Shown here: positions 18,501 to 25,656 of the stretch, one piece after another
How positions within the stretch are numbered: position 1 is the first letter of the stretch
Layout: each line of letters opens with the position of its first letter
Origin: Ensifer sp. Root278
GTDB lineage: Bacteria > Pseudomonadota > Alphaproteobacteria > Rhizobiales > Rhizobiaceae
DNA length: 64,000 nt
NCBI RefSeq assembly: GCF_001429285.1
Contig: NZ_LMJJ01000005.1
Location: 62,001 to 126,000, forward strand
Direction: 5' to 3'
Translations under genes and position numbers: made by a program
The notes under the pieces: model-generated
What the model saw: the letters and a program-made list of their open reading frames with translations, nothing else
Database searches by the model: none
What the model was told of the DNA's origin: nothing

Positions 18501-18893
18501 GGAGACGATCGGCTCCTCGATCGAGGTGGGGAGATCGCTGCGGATGCGGTCGATCGCGTCCTTGACGTCCTGCACCGCCTGGGTCGTCGGCACTTCCATG
18601 CGGAAGATGACGGCGGTCGTCGACGTGCCGTCATTGATCGTCGACTGGATATGGTCGACGCCGGTGACGCTCGCGACCGCGTCCTCGATTTCCTTGGTGA
18701 CCTGCGTTTCAAGCTCGGCCGGCGATGCGCCGCTCTGCGTCACGTTGATCGAGACGATCGGCACATCGATGTTGGGGAAACGGGTGATCGGCAGCGATAC
18801 GAAGGACTGATAGCCGAGCACCATCAGAACGACGAAGGCAAGGATCGGTGCGATCGGATTGCGTATGGACCAGGCTGAGAAGTTCATGGTCAC
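15570..18893 (-). CDS. RND multidrug efflux transporter permease (AcrB/MexB superfamily)
   Basis: An inner-membrane proton-driven pump of 1107 residues. N-terminus FSAWSIRNPIAPILAFVVL forms TM1; the TM4 proton-relay motif GILVDDAIVEIENIE has Asp401-Asp402, equivalent to the paired Asp of AcrB. Large periplasmic loops follow TM1 and TM7. The C-terminus has an unusual ~60-residue cytoplasmic extension predicted to form a coiled coil (REALTGLVHEQSKTIEGLED). It lies 8 bases after its adaptor gene on the same strand. No outer-membrane factor gene is next to it, so it likely uses a TolC encoded elsewhere. Confidence 0.95.
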   Translation of the reverse strand: MTMNFSAWSIRNPIAPILAFVVLMVLGYQSFVSLPITRFPNIDVPIVSINVTQSGASPAELETQVTKEIEDAVASVTGVDHIQSTINDGTSTTAVIFRMEVPTTQAVQDVKDAIDRIRSDLPTSIEEPIVSKVDVEGQAIQTFSVSAPGMSLEELSWFVDDVIKREIQGKKGIGRVDRYGGADREVRVELNEDKLNSLGITAADVNGQLRRMNMDLGSGRGQVGGSEQAIRTLGDTRNVDQLANTMISVPSGRFVRLSDLGTVTDTYEEPRSFSRFNGNPGVTFAVFRAKGASEVSVAETVAKSLEKIRAANPDVTIEMVDDSVYFTYGNYEAALHTLMEGALLAVIVVMLFLRNWRATLISAVALPLSAIPTFWIMDLLGFSLNLVSFLAMTLATGILVDDAIVEIENIERHIHMGKSPYRASIEAADEIGLAVIATTFTIIAVFVPVSFMPGIPGQYFIQFGLTVAVAVFFSLLVARLITPVMAAYLMRPSDAGSSRHDEDGFMMCNYTRLVRATTHYWYTRYLTLLAAIAFSVGSVFALILYVPGSFLPPEDASRVSLSIELPPDAMLEDTDRTTTEIYNRVKNIEGVDNIFVLGGASPKGDLELRRATVTVLLKKLDHSLVNKIVNDVIGRTPLIGPYLPKMAPAGRIIPQSQIEKEIFARVRDIPDVRVIKLNDRGERDLSFNLLSNNEADLDQAVATLEGKLRSDPLLANVSPDGALPRPELQIRPRDEQMSRLGITTAQISEVIRVATIGDIDAALTKIALDGRLIPIRVQINRDFRTDIAAIRNLKITTASGTTVPLSSVADINYSEGPSSIKRYDRNRVVTLGADLPVGVALNTASDRFKQIAGQAGLPKSVEFLESGDAEVQAEMQQSFGNAMLLGLMLVLVVLILLFKDVIQPFTILFSLPLAIGGVAAALILTQNALSMPVLIGILMLMGIVTKNAILLVDFGIEMMHHGMDRQMAMIEAGRKRARPIIMTSIAMSAGMLPSALGVGEGGSFRAPMATAVIGGIIVSTVLSLVIVPSFFLIMDDLSRLLARLFGRFVGQKDEENLPLDREALTGLVHEQSKTIEGLEDRLKTLESDQSKGRPGGKVINHPALAAE

Positions 18894-18901
18894 GGTTCCT
18901 G

Positions 18902-20089
18902 TCAGTTGGTCGCTGGTTCAGCGGACTTGACGGGGTTGATGCGGTCGCCGTCGCGGACATAGGCTCCGGCCCTCGCCACCACTTCCTCGCCAGCCTTCAA
19001 GCCTTCGAGGACTTCGATGAACTTGCCGTCGGAAATCCCTGTCTTGACTGGCAGGATGCGGATGACGCCGTTTTCGACCTTGCGGACGATCGTGCGGCCA
19101 TTCTCATTGGTAACGGCCGTTTGCGGCAGGACCACTGTCTGCTTCTGTTGGGCGGTGATCAGCGCGCTTGCATACATGCCGGCGCGTGCCTTCTCGGTAT
19201 CCGCCAGGTTGATGAAGACGGTTCCGAGGCGGCTGACGGGATCGACGGTCGGGGCGATCAGGCGGATGGTGCCCTCGACCTTGGTGTTGCCGCCGGCGAG
19301 CGTCACGGTTGCCGGCTGGCCCACGGCGAGCTTGATGATGTCGGCTTCGGCAACATCTGCCTTCATCTCGATCGCGCCATCGCGGATCATGGCGAAGAGC
19401 GGTTCGCTATTGCCGGTGGCGATCGCGCCGACCTTGGCGTTCTTGGCGGAGATGACGCCGGCGACGGGCGCCTTTACCTCGGTACGAGCGAGGCGAAGGT
19501 CGATGTCGTCGATCTGCGCTTCGGCCACCTTGATGTCGGCATTGGCGACGGCGACGGCCTGCTCCGCCGAAAGGACGCGTGCCTGCGTCGCAATCGCGAG
19601 CGCCCGCACCCGGTCGGCCTCAGCCGTCGAAACCGTGCCGTTCTTCGAAAGTCCCGCAGCGCGGTCGCTGACGCGTTTGGCCTCGTCAGCGTTCGCCCTG
19701 GTTTCGCTGAGCTGTGCGTTCAGTTGAGCAAGCCCGGCCTCCGCCTTGGCAAGCGACGCTTGGAGTTCGCTTTTTTGCAGGCGAAGGGCGTCGTCGTTCA
19801 GGACCACGAGCACGCTGCCGGCTTCGACCTTGTCGCCGACATCGACATTGAGTGTCCGGATGGAAAGGCCCTCGACCATGGGGGCGACGTAGACCTGCTC
19901 GACCGCCTGGATGGTGCCGGTCGCAACGACGCGGTCGCTGATCGATTGGTCGACCGCTGTGGTGACAACGATGGAGGGGAGGTTTTGCGTCGGCTTCGGT
20001 TGCGTCGCTTCCTCCGCCCAGACGGACGAAAGCGAACCAAAGGTCATCGCAGCGCACACGCTGAGAACGGGCAGTACTTTTAGAGCCAT
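18902..20089 (-). CDS. RND efflux periplasmic adaptor (membrane fusion protein)
   Basis: A 395-residue adaptor linking the RND pump to an outer-membrane channel. From ATG 20089 there is a signal peptide (MALKVLPVLSVCAAMTFG), then the lipoyl half-motif VEGLSIRTLNVDVGDKVEAGSVLVVL, a long alpha-hairpin (about residues 100-170) and the second lipoyl half EVKAPVAGVISAKNAKVGA. The C-terminus carries the VRKVENGVIRILPVKTG beta-barrel. A longer start at 20158 would bury the signal peptide. Operon with the pump gene. Confidence 0.93.
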   Translation of the reverse strand: MALKVLPVLSVCAAMTFGSLSSVWAEEATQPKPTQNLPSIVVTTAVDQSISDRVVATGTIQAVEQVYVAPMVEGLSIRTLNVDVGDKVEAGSVLVVLNDDALRLQKSELQASLAKAEAGLAQLNAQLSETRANADEAKRVSDRAAGLSKNGTVSTAEADRVRALAIATQARVLSAEQAVAVANADIKVAEAQIDDIDLRLARTEVKAPVAGVISAKNAKVGAIATGNSEPLFAMIRDGAIEMKADVAEADIIKLAVGQPATVTLAGGNTKVEGTIRLIAPTVDPVSRLGTVFINLADTEKARAGMYASALITAQQKQTVVLPQTAVTNENGRTIVRKVENGVIRILPVKTGISDGKFIEVLEGLKAGEEVVARAGAYVRDGDRINPVKSAEPATN

Positions 20090-20545
20090 CGGCTTCACAG
20101 TCCCGGCAATGGAAACAACATCGAGCGGATCACCGCTCGATGCAGGATCCACGGGCAATCAGGCGATTTTATCACGCCGACATCTCGCCCCGGCGGATTG
20201 CGCGGGGACAGGAGACTGCGCTTTCCTCATTTCGCGCTCCGCGTGCACGGTATCAGACCGTAGACGCGGGCGGAACTGGGACCGGTTACCGCAGGCAAAA
20301 CATCGGGAAAAGGGTGCCCTCCACCATGCCTGCCTCCAACAAACATCGGGGCCTATGTAATCTCGGCCTTCGACGCTTACAAGTGCGCATGAAGCGATGG
20401 TGCCTCAATATTCGACCTGTTCTGCGGTTATGGTTGCGATCTTGACACGATCTTGACAATGGCAAGCAAGGGTAGCGCCGTTGCTTCCAGGGTTACCACC
20501 CCCACGCCCGGTACCCGGCAGCAATTTGGCGGATGCGAACGGCCG
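20090..20545. other. Long intergenic region upstream of the RND operon
   Basis: No credible gene is seen in this stretch of about 450 bases. Notable is a perfect tandem repeat of GATCTTGACA at 20438 and 20449 (11-base period), each copy containing a -35-like TTGACA on the + strand. The RND promoter should lie near 20100-20250, but no consensus stands out. Confidence 0.5.
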
Positions 20546-20588
20546 CCGAGAAAACGGAAGAGGGCCGCACGATCGTGCGACCCTCTTC
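20546..20588 (-). terminator. Terminator of the NitT/TauT-type importer operon
   Basis: GAAGAGGG plus CGCACGA (20557-20572) pair with TCGTGCG plus CCCTCTTC (20573-20588) in a long GC-rich stem. On the minus strand it is followed by CGTTTTCTC, 17 bases after the binding-protein stop. Confidence 0.85.
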
Positions 20589-20605
20589 TGACGATTTGGC
20601 GATGT

Positions 20606-21598
20606 CTACTTCAGTGCGGCATCGGTGATCTCGTGCGTCCAGGCGCCTTCCGGCTCCTTGGAGATCACGGGATCGGAGCCGCCCGCGAGCAGCGATTGCA
20701 CCGTGCGCTTGTAGTCGGCCTCATCCAGCGCGCCGTTCGAGCCGGCCGTGAGCTTGGCCACTTCGCCCATCATGCGCTTCTGGTGTTTTTCCGTCTGGGC
20801 GCCGGTGGAGTCGTTTTCGAGCACGATGCCTGCGGCTTCATCCGGGTTCTCTTCCGCGAATTTCCAGCCTTTCATCGAGGCGCGCACGAACTTGACCATC
20901 TTTTCCTTGAAGGCGGCGTCCTTGAGCTTGTCTTCAAGCACGTAGAGGCCGTCTTCGAGCGTCGCCACGCCCTGGTCCTCGTATTTGAAGGTAACGAGGT
21001 CGTCCGGCTTGATGCCGGCGTCGATGACCTGCCAGTATTCGTTATAGGTCATGGTCGAGATGCAGGCGGCCTGCTTCTGGATCAGCGGGTCGACGTTGAA
21101 GCCCTGTTTCAGGACCGTGACGCCGTTCGGGCCGCCATCCGTCGGGATCTTCAGATGCGCCATCCAGGAGAGGAACGGATACTCGTTGCCGAAGAACCAG
21201 ACGCCGAGGGTCTGGCCCTTGAACTTGTCGGGGCTGGTGACGCCGGTTTCCTTGAGGCAGGTCAGCATCATGCCCGATTTCTTGAAGGGCTGGGCGATGT
21301 TGACGAGCGCGACACCCTTTTCGCGGGTGGCAAGGGCAGAGGGCATCCAGTCGACGATCACATCGGCGCCGCCGCCGGCGATCACCTGTGCCGGTGCGAT
21401 ATCAGGACCGCCGGGCTTGATGTCGACGTCGAGACCTTCCTCCTCGTAATAGCCCTTGTCCTTGGCGACGTAGTAGCCGGCAAATTGCGCCTGGGTCACC
21501 CATTTCAGCTGCAGTGTCACCTTCTCGGCGGCCTCAGCCTGGAACGCTGCCAGCGAAAAGACGCCTGCGGCGAGAAGCGATGCAAGTCTTTTGTTCAT
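20606..21598 (-). CDS. ABC transporter substrate-binding protein, NMT1/THI5-like (probable pyrimidine-related)
   Basis: A 330-residue periplasmic binding protein of the SsuA/THI5 (COG0715-type) family. ATG 21598 follows GAGGGAA and begins a signal peptide ending AAFQAEA. The mature protein starts EKVTLQLKWVTQAQFAGYYVAKDKGYYEEEGLDV, with the conserved aromatic/K pattern seen in thiamine-pyrimidine and related binders. It is the last gene of an operon with two permeases and an ATPase. The neighbouring pyrimidine-catabolic genes suggest a pyrimidine or derivative as ligand, but this is inference from location. Confidence 0.9.
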   Translation of the reverse strand: MNKRLASLLAAGVFSLAAFQAEAAEKVTLQLKWVTQAQFAGYYVAKDKGYYEEEGLDVDIKPGGPDIAPAQVIAGGGADVIVDWMPSALATREKGVALVNIAQPFKKSGMMLTCLKETGVTSPDKFKGQTLGVWFFGNEYPFLSWMAHLKIPTDGGPNGVTVLKQGFNVDPLIQKQAACISTMTYNEYWQVIDAGIKPDDLVTFKYEDQGVATLEDGLYVLEDKLKDAAFKEKMVKFVRASMKGWKFAEENPDEAAGIVLENDSTGAQTEKHQKRMMGEVAKLTAGSNGALDEADYKRTVQSLLAGGSDPVISKEPEGAWTHEITDAALK

Positions 21599-21638
21599 GT
21601 CAGTTCCCTCTTGTTTTTGTTTCATTTTCTTTCAACTG

Positions 21639-21684
21639 CGCAATTCCGGACGGAAAACCGTTTCACACTTTTTCTGGAATTGCT
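21639..21684. repeat. Palindromic mosaic repeat, family C copy 2
   Basis: GCAATTCCGGACGGAAAACC and CTGGAATTGC form the ends. It lies inside the importer operon, between the permease gene and the binding-protein gene, and its centre GGACGGAAAACCG is shared with copy 3 at 59296-59339. Confidence 0.8.
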
Positions 21685-21697
21685 CAGGCAGTATGCG

Positions 21698-22567
21698 TCA
21701 GGCGCGCCCTCCGCGGATGGAAGGATGCCAGAAGGTGACAGCGCGCTCGATGAGCGCGACCACCCCGTAGAAGGCGGAGCCTGCGACCGCCGCGACGGCG
21801 ATCTCGGCCCAGACCATGTCGACATTCATGCGTCCCACTTCCGTGGAAATCCGGAACCCCATGCCGACGATGGGGGTTCCGAAGAACTCGGCGACGATGG
21901 CGCCGATCAGCGCCAGTGTCGAATTGATCTTCAGCGCGGTGAAGATGAACGGCCAGGCGGCCGGCAGGCGCAGCTTGACGAGCGTCTGCCACCAGGACGC
22001 CGCATAGGTGCGCATCAGATCGCGCTCCATGTGGCTGGCGGCGGCAAGGCCGGCGACCGTGTTCACCAGCATCGGGAAGAAGGTCATGATGACGACGACC
22101 GCGACCTTCGACTGCCAGTCGAAGCCGAACCACATGACCATGATAGGCGCGACGCCGATGACGGGGAGGGCCGAGACGAAGTTGCCGAGCGGCAAGAGGC
22201 CCTTCTGCAGGAACGGCGAGCGGTCGATGAGGATCGCGACGGCAAAGCCGAGGCCGCAGCCGAGCGCGTAGCCAATCAGCACCGCCTTCAGGAAGGTCTG
22301 GCGGAAGTCGGCGCCAAGCGTCGGCAGCGAATTGATCAGCTTCTGCCAGATCATGGAGGGTGCCGGCAGCAGCACGGACGGCACGGAGAAGCCGCGAACG
22401 ATGCCTTCCCAGAGAACCAGGATGGTGATGCCGAAGAGCAAGGGCACGGCAAATCGTGCGGCGCTGTTGGCGACGTCGCTTTGGAATTTTTGGCGCACCA
22501 GCCACTCGTTGAAGGCCCAGGCGGCGAGCCAGAAGATGATCGCTGCTGCAAGGACTGGCAGGTTCAT
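21698..22567 (-). CDS. ABC transporter permease (NitT/TauT family)
   Basis: A 289-residue inner-membrane permease with about six helices and the EAA loop region ASHMERDLMRTYAASWWQTLVKLRLPAAWPF, where the importer ATPase docks. N-terminal helices (IIFWLAAWAFNEWL) precede the transport domain. It overlaps the upstream permease by 4 bases. It partners with the second permease as a heterodimer for the THI5-like binding protein. Confidence 0.92.
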   Translation of the reverse strand: MNLPVLAAAIIFWLAAWAFNEWLVRQKFQSDVANSAARFAVPLLFGITILVLWEGIVRGFSVPSVLLPAPSMIWQKLINSLPTLGADFRQTFLKAVLIGYALGCGLGFAVAILIDRSPFLQKGLLPLGNFVSALPVIGVAPIMVMWFGFDWQSKVAVVVIMTFFPMLVNTVAGLAAASHMERDLMRTYAASWWQTLVKLRLPAAWPFIFTALKINSTLALIGAIVAEFFGTPIVGMGFRISTEVGRMNVDMVWAEIAVAAVAGSAFYGVVALIERAVTFWHPSIRGGRA

Positions 22568-23448
22568 GGCTTGGCTCCCATGCGCTTCAGGACGGCGGTG
22601 TGGGCAAAGCCGACGATCATGACGAGGACAGCGGCGAGTGCTGCCGCCATGAAGAGGGCCGCCCAGATCTGCACCGTCTGGCCGTAATAGGAACCGGCGA
22701 GCAGGCGGGCGCCGAGGCCGGCGACAGCACCGGTCGGCAGCTCGCCAACGATCGCGCCGACCAGCGAGATGGCAACGGCAACCTTCAGCGAGGTGAAGAG
22801 ATAGGGCATGGACGACGGCCAGCGCAGCTTCCAGAAGGTCTGTGCCGATGAGGCGTAATAAGTGTGCATCAGATCGAGCTGGATCGTTTCCGGACTACGT
22901 AGCCCCTTCACCATGCCGACGACGACGGGGAAGAAGGAAAGGTAAGTGGAAATCAGCGCCTTCGGCAGCAGGCCCGAGATGCCGATGGCGTTCAAGACGA
23001 CGATGATCATCGGCGCGATGGCGAGGATCGGGATCGTCTGGCTGGCGATCACCCACGGCATCAGCGAACGATCCATGGCGCGGTTGTGCACGATGCCGAC
23101 CGCGAGCAGGATGCCGAGTGCTGCACCGATGCCGAAGCCGAGCAGGGTCGCCGAAAGCGTGATCCAGGCGTGGTAGACGAGGCTGCGTTTCGACGTGATT
23201 GCCTTGTTGAATGTCGTGTCCCAGATCTCGGCGATCACCTGGTGCGGCGCCGGCAGCACCGGGCGTTCCTGCGCCATGGTGTTGCGCATGATCTCGGAGA
23301 AGGTGATTTCGGTGCCGGCACGCGCGGCCGTGTCGCGCTCGAAGGGCGCGTTCAGGAAGACGACTGCGACGTACCAGAGCGCGATCAGCAGCACGACGAC
23401 GGTGCCGACCGGCAGCAACTTGTCCCTGAGGAAGCTTGGTTCCTGCAT
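22564..23448 (-). CDS. ABC transporter permease (NitT/TauT family)
   Basis: A 294-residue inner-membrane permease with the coupling loop SPETIQLDLMHTYYASSAQTFWKLRWPSSMPY. The ATG at 23448 has GAAAGG seven bases upstream; a GTG two codons earlier (23454) is an alternative. It lies immediately downstream of the small DMT-type gene and overlaps the next permease by 4 bases, giving strong translational coupling. Confidence 0.91.
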   Translation of the reverse strand: MQEPSFLRDKLLPVGTVVVLLIALWYVAVVFLNAPFERDTAARAGTEITFSEIMRNTMAQERPVLPAPHQVIAEIWDTTFNKAITSKRSLVYHAWITLSATLLGFGIGAALGILLAVGIVHNRAMDRSLMPWVIASQTIPILAIAPMIIVVLNAIGISGLLPKALISTYLSFFPVVVGMVKGLRSPETIQLDLMHTYYASSAQTFWKLRWPSSMPYLFTSLKVAVAISLVGAIVGELPTGAVAGLGARLLAGSYYGQTVQIWAALFMAAALAAVLVMIVGFAHTAVLKRMGAKP

Positions 23449-23450
23449 TG

Positions 23451-23786
23451 TCACGCCTTTCCGCTTGCGGGCAACAACATCAGACCCATGGCGACGATGC
23501 CGAGAAGGACACCGGCGGCCTGTGTGAGGCTCAACCGTTCACCAAAGACCGCAAAGGCGATGATGTTGACGAGCACGAGCTGTACGAGCGCCGAAAGCGA
23601 AATTGCGAGGCCGAGGCCACCTTCGCGCATCAGCTTCACCATGATGATGTTGCCGATGACGTAGAGCCCAAGCGCGAGGACGAGCATACCGAGGTGATTA
23701 TTCGAAACATAGGCGCGCGAGGCGGTCGCGCCGCCGAGAAAGATCGTCGTTGCCAAGAGCATCCAGAGGCCAAAGGCGAGGTTCAT
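23451..23786 (-). CDS. Small four-helix drug/metabolite transporter (SMR/EamA-like)
   Basis: A 111-residue membrane protein with four helices, including the C-terminal EamA/SMR-like half VLVNIIAFAVFGERLSLTQAAGVLLGIVAMGLML. It overlaps the upstream acetyltransferase gene by 4 bases and abuts the downstream permease, so it belongs to the importer operon. Such single-repeat proteins act as dimers. It lacks the classic SMR membrane glutamate near the N-terminus, so a drug-pump role is doubtful. Confidence 0.82.
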   Translation of the reverse strand: MNLAFGLWMLLATTIFLGGATASRAYVSNNHLGMLVLALGLYVIGNIIMVKLMREGGLGLAISLSALVQLVLVNIIAFAVFGERLSLTQAAGVLLGIVAMGLMLLPASGKA

Positions 23787-24247
23787 GCCTGCATCTCCTT
23801 GGCCTGCCAGCGATAGTGGATATCCGGCAGCTTCTCTTCGTTGTCGCCGTCCGTGCGCCGCACGACTTCGAAGCCCTGGTGCTGGTAGAAGCGCTGGGCG
23901 TCACGATTGTGTTCGAAGGTCCAGAGATTGAGTTCTTCCGGAGACAAGTCCTTGGCGGCCTGCACGAGCTGCGAGCCGATGCCGGTGCCGCGGTGAGGCG
24001 CGTCGATGTAGAGCGCCGTGACGTAGCGGTCGTCGGAAAGCGCAAGGAAGCCGGCGACGTCGTTCTTCCGCTCCGCCACGATCACCCTGCGTTCGGCAAA
24101 CACCGTGTCGGCGTAGTAGCGCTCGACGTCGGCATGATCGTGCACGCGCGGCATCCACGGTGTTGCGTCGATCCAGCGGTTGAGGATGCCGGCGCAGGCG
24201 GCCATGTCGGTCCGTTCGGCCGGGCGGATCACGGCACTATTCGTCAT
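23783..24247 (-). CDS. GNAT-family N-acetyltransferase (phosphinothricin acetyltransferase-like)
   Basis: A 154-residue acetyl-CoA-dependent acetyltransferase. It opens with SAVIRPAERTDMAACAGILNRWI and has the acetyl-CoA-binding pattern APHRGTGIGSQLVQAA near residues 80-95, typical of the Pat/Bar branch. ATG 24247 overlaps the end of the ATPase gene; longer starts run into it. Substrate unknown (amine, amino acid analogue or imported compound). It is embedded in the importer operon. Confidence 0.85.
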   Translation of the reverse strand: MTNSAVIRPAERTDMAACAGILNRWIDATPWMPRVHDHADVERYYADTVFAERRVIVAERKNDVAGFLALSDDRYVTALYIDAPHRGTGIGSQLVQAAKDLSPEELNLWTFEHNRDAQRFYQHQGFEVVRRTDGDNEEKLPDIHYRWQAKEMQA

Positions 24248-25028
24248 AGCTGTGTCCCGCGCGCAGGCCCTCGCGAACGCGATGGGCAATCTCCAAGAAT
24301 TCCGGCGTCTCGCGAATGCCGAGCGGGCGTTCGCGCGGCAGCGTCGATTCGATGACGTCGGTGACGCGGCCGGGACGCGGGCTCATCACCACGATCTTGG
24401 TTGAGAGGTAGACGGCCTCGGGGATCGAGTGGGTAACGAAACAGATCGTCTTGTTGGTGCGGGCCCAGAGCTTCAACAGCTGTTCGTTGAGGTGATCGCG
24501 GACGATCTCGTCGAGCGCGCCGAAGGGTTCGTCCATCAAAAGCAGATCGGCATCGAAGGCGAGTGCACGGGCGATCGAGGCGCGCTGCTGCATGCCGCCA
24601 GACAGCTGCCAGGGATATTTCTTGCCGAAGCCCGTGAGGTTGACGAGGTCGAGCGTGCGCTCGATGCGCGCCTTCTTCTCTTCCCTCGAATAGCCCATGA
24701 TCTCCAGCGGCAGGGCGATGTTGTTCTCGATCGTGCGCCAGGGATAAAGCGCTGCCGCCTGGAACACGTAGCCATAGGCGCGCTGCTTGCGCGCTTCCTC
24801 GGGCGTCATACCGTTGACGCTGATCTTGCCGGAGCTCGCCTTTTCGAGATCGGCGATCACTCTGAGAAACGTCGTCTTGCCGCAGCCGGACGGGCCGATG
24901 AAGGAAACGAAGTCACCCTTGGCGACGTCCAGATTGACGCCGGTCAGCGCATGCACCGGTCCATCGGCGGTTTCGAAAGTCAGGCAGAGGTCCCGGGCCG
25001 AAACCACGGATGCGGTATTGGACGTCAT
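24237..25028 (-). CDS. ABC transporter ATP-binding protein (NitT/TauT family)
   Basis: A 263-residue ATPase energising the two permeases. Motifs: Walker A GPSGCGKTT, signature LSGGMQQRASIARAL, Walker B LLLMDEPFGALDE and FVTHSIPEAVYLS after it. ATG 25028 gives the family length; longer starts add an unrelated N-terminus that would overlap the upstream divergent region. First gene of the operon ATPase-GNAT-small transporter-permease-permease-binding protein. Confidence 0.94.
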   Translation of the reverse strand: MTSNTASVVSARDLCLTFETADGPVHALTGVNLDVAKGDFVSFIGPSGCGKTTFLRVIADLEKASSGKISVNGMTPEEARKQRAYGYVFQAAALYPWRTIENNIALPLEIMGYSREEKKARIERTLDLVNLTGFGKKYPWQLSGGMQQRASIARALAFDADLLLMDEPFGALDEIVRDHLNEQLLKLWARTNKTICFVTHSIPEAVYLSTKIVVMSPRPGRVTDVIESTLPRERPLGIRETPEFLEIAHRVREGLRAGHSYDE

Positions 25029-25149
25029 CGGCGAATACTCATTCTGGCTGGTCTGTGTCAGACTGCTATCCGGACCGGCAACATGCAATCGCGGATTTGG
25101 GTGCGGAGCCGTTTGTTGCTGGTTTTTCAGGGAATTCTGGAGAACAGTC

Positions 25150-25563
25150 ATGTCTCGATCATCCAATCCGGGCTGTCGCGTGGTTCGTCCTGAAGGCGTG
25201 CAGGCCGGCCAGCAGGGGCTCAACTATTTCGAGGGCATTGCGGCGGAGACCGTAGGTGCGACTGGCCTCAGCATGCATATCGTCACGATCCCGCCCGGCG
25301 CGCGCGCCAAGGCGCATCTGCACGAGAGCCACGAGACGGCGATCTATGTGCTTTCGGGCGAGGCCTGGACCTGGTTTGGCGAGAAGCTGGAGGAACACGT
25401 CGTCGCCCGGGCCGGTGACATGGTCTATATCCCCGCCGGCATGCCACACCTGCCGGAGAACCGTTCGAATGAGCCCTGTTCGGCCGTCATTGCGCGCACG
25501 GACCCGAAGCAATTGGAAAGCGTCATGCTTCTGCCCGAGCTCGACGCGCTCGTGCATGCCTGA
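25150..25563 (+). CDS. Cupin-domain protein
   Basis: A 137-residue single cupin barrel. Metal-site motifs are GARAKAHLHESHETAIYVLSGE (two His plus Glu) and the second motif PAGMPHLPEN. ATG 25150 lies after GGAGAAC and is divergent from the importer operon. Small cupins bind a metal and may be enzymes or sensors. Location beside pyrimidine catabolic genes hints at a role there, but no direct evidence exists. Confidence 0.87.
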   Translation: MSRSSNPGCRVVRPEGVQAGQQGLNYFEGIAAETVGATGLSMHIVTIPPGARAKAHLHESHETAIYVLSGEAWTWFGEKLEEHVVARAGDMVYIPAGMPHLPENRSNEPCSAVIARTDPKQLESVMLLPELDALVHA

Positions 25564-25656
25564 CGCCACCCGCGCCGAAGTGCCCCGCCGATCTGGCAGG
25601 GCATGTCCGGTGGGACAGAGCGGCGCGAAGACGTGCAAGCCGCGAAACATGAGGCC

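Noticed and set aside
17028-18878. Very long open frame (616 codons) on the + strand opposite the RND permease
   Set aside because: It is antisense to a clear transporter gene with all family motifs. Its translation is a low-complexity Arg/Asp/Gly/Val mix, typical of the mirror frame of GC-rich codons.
25029-25149. RutR-like half site in the divergent region of the importer and the cupin gene
   Set aside because: Only a TGGTC half was visible, with no matching second half at the right spacing.
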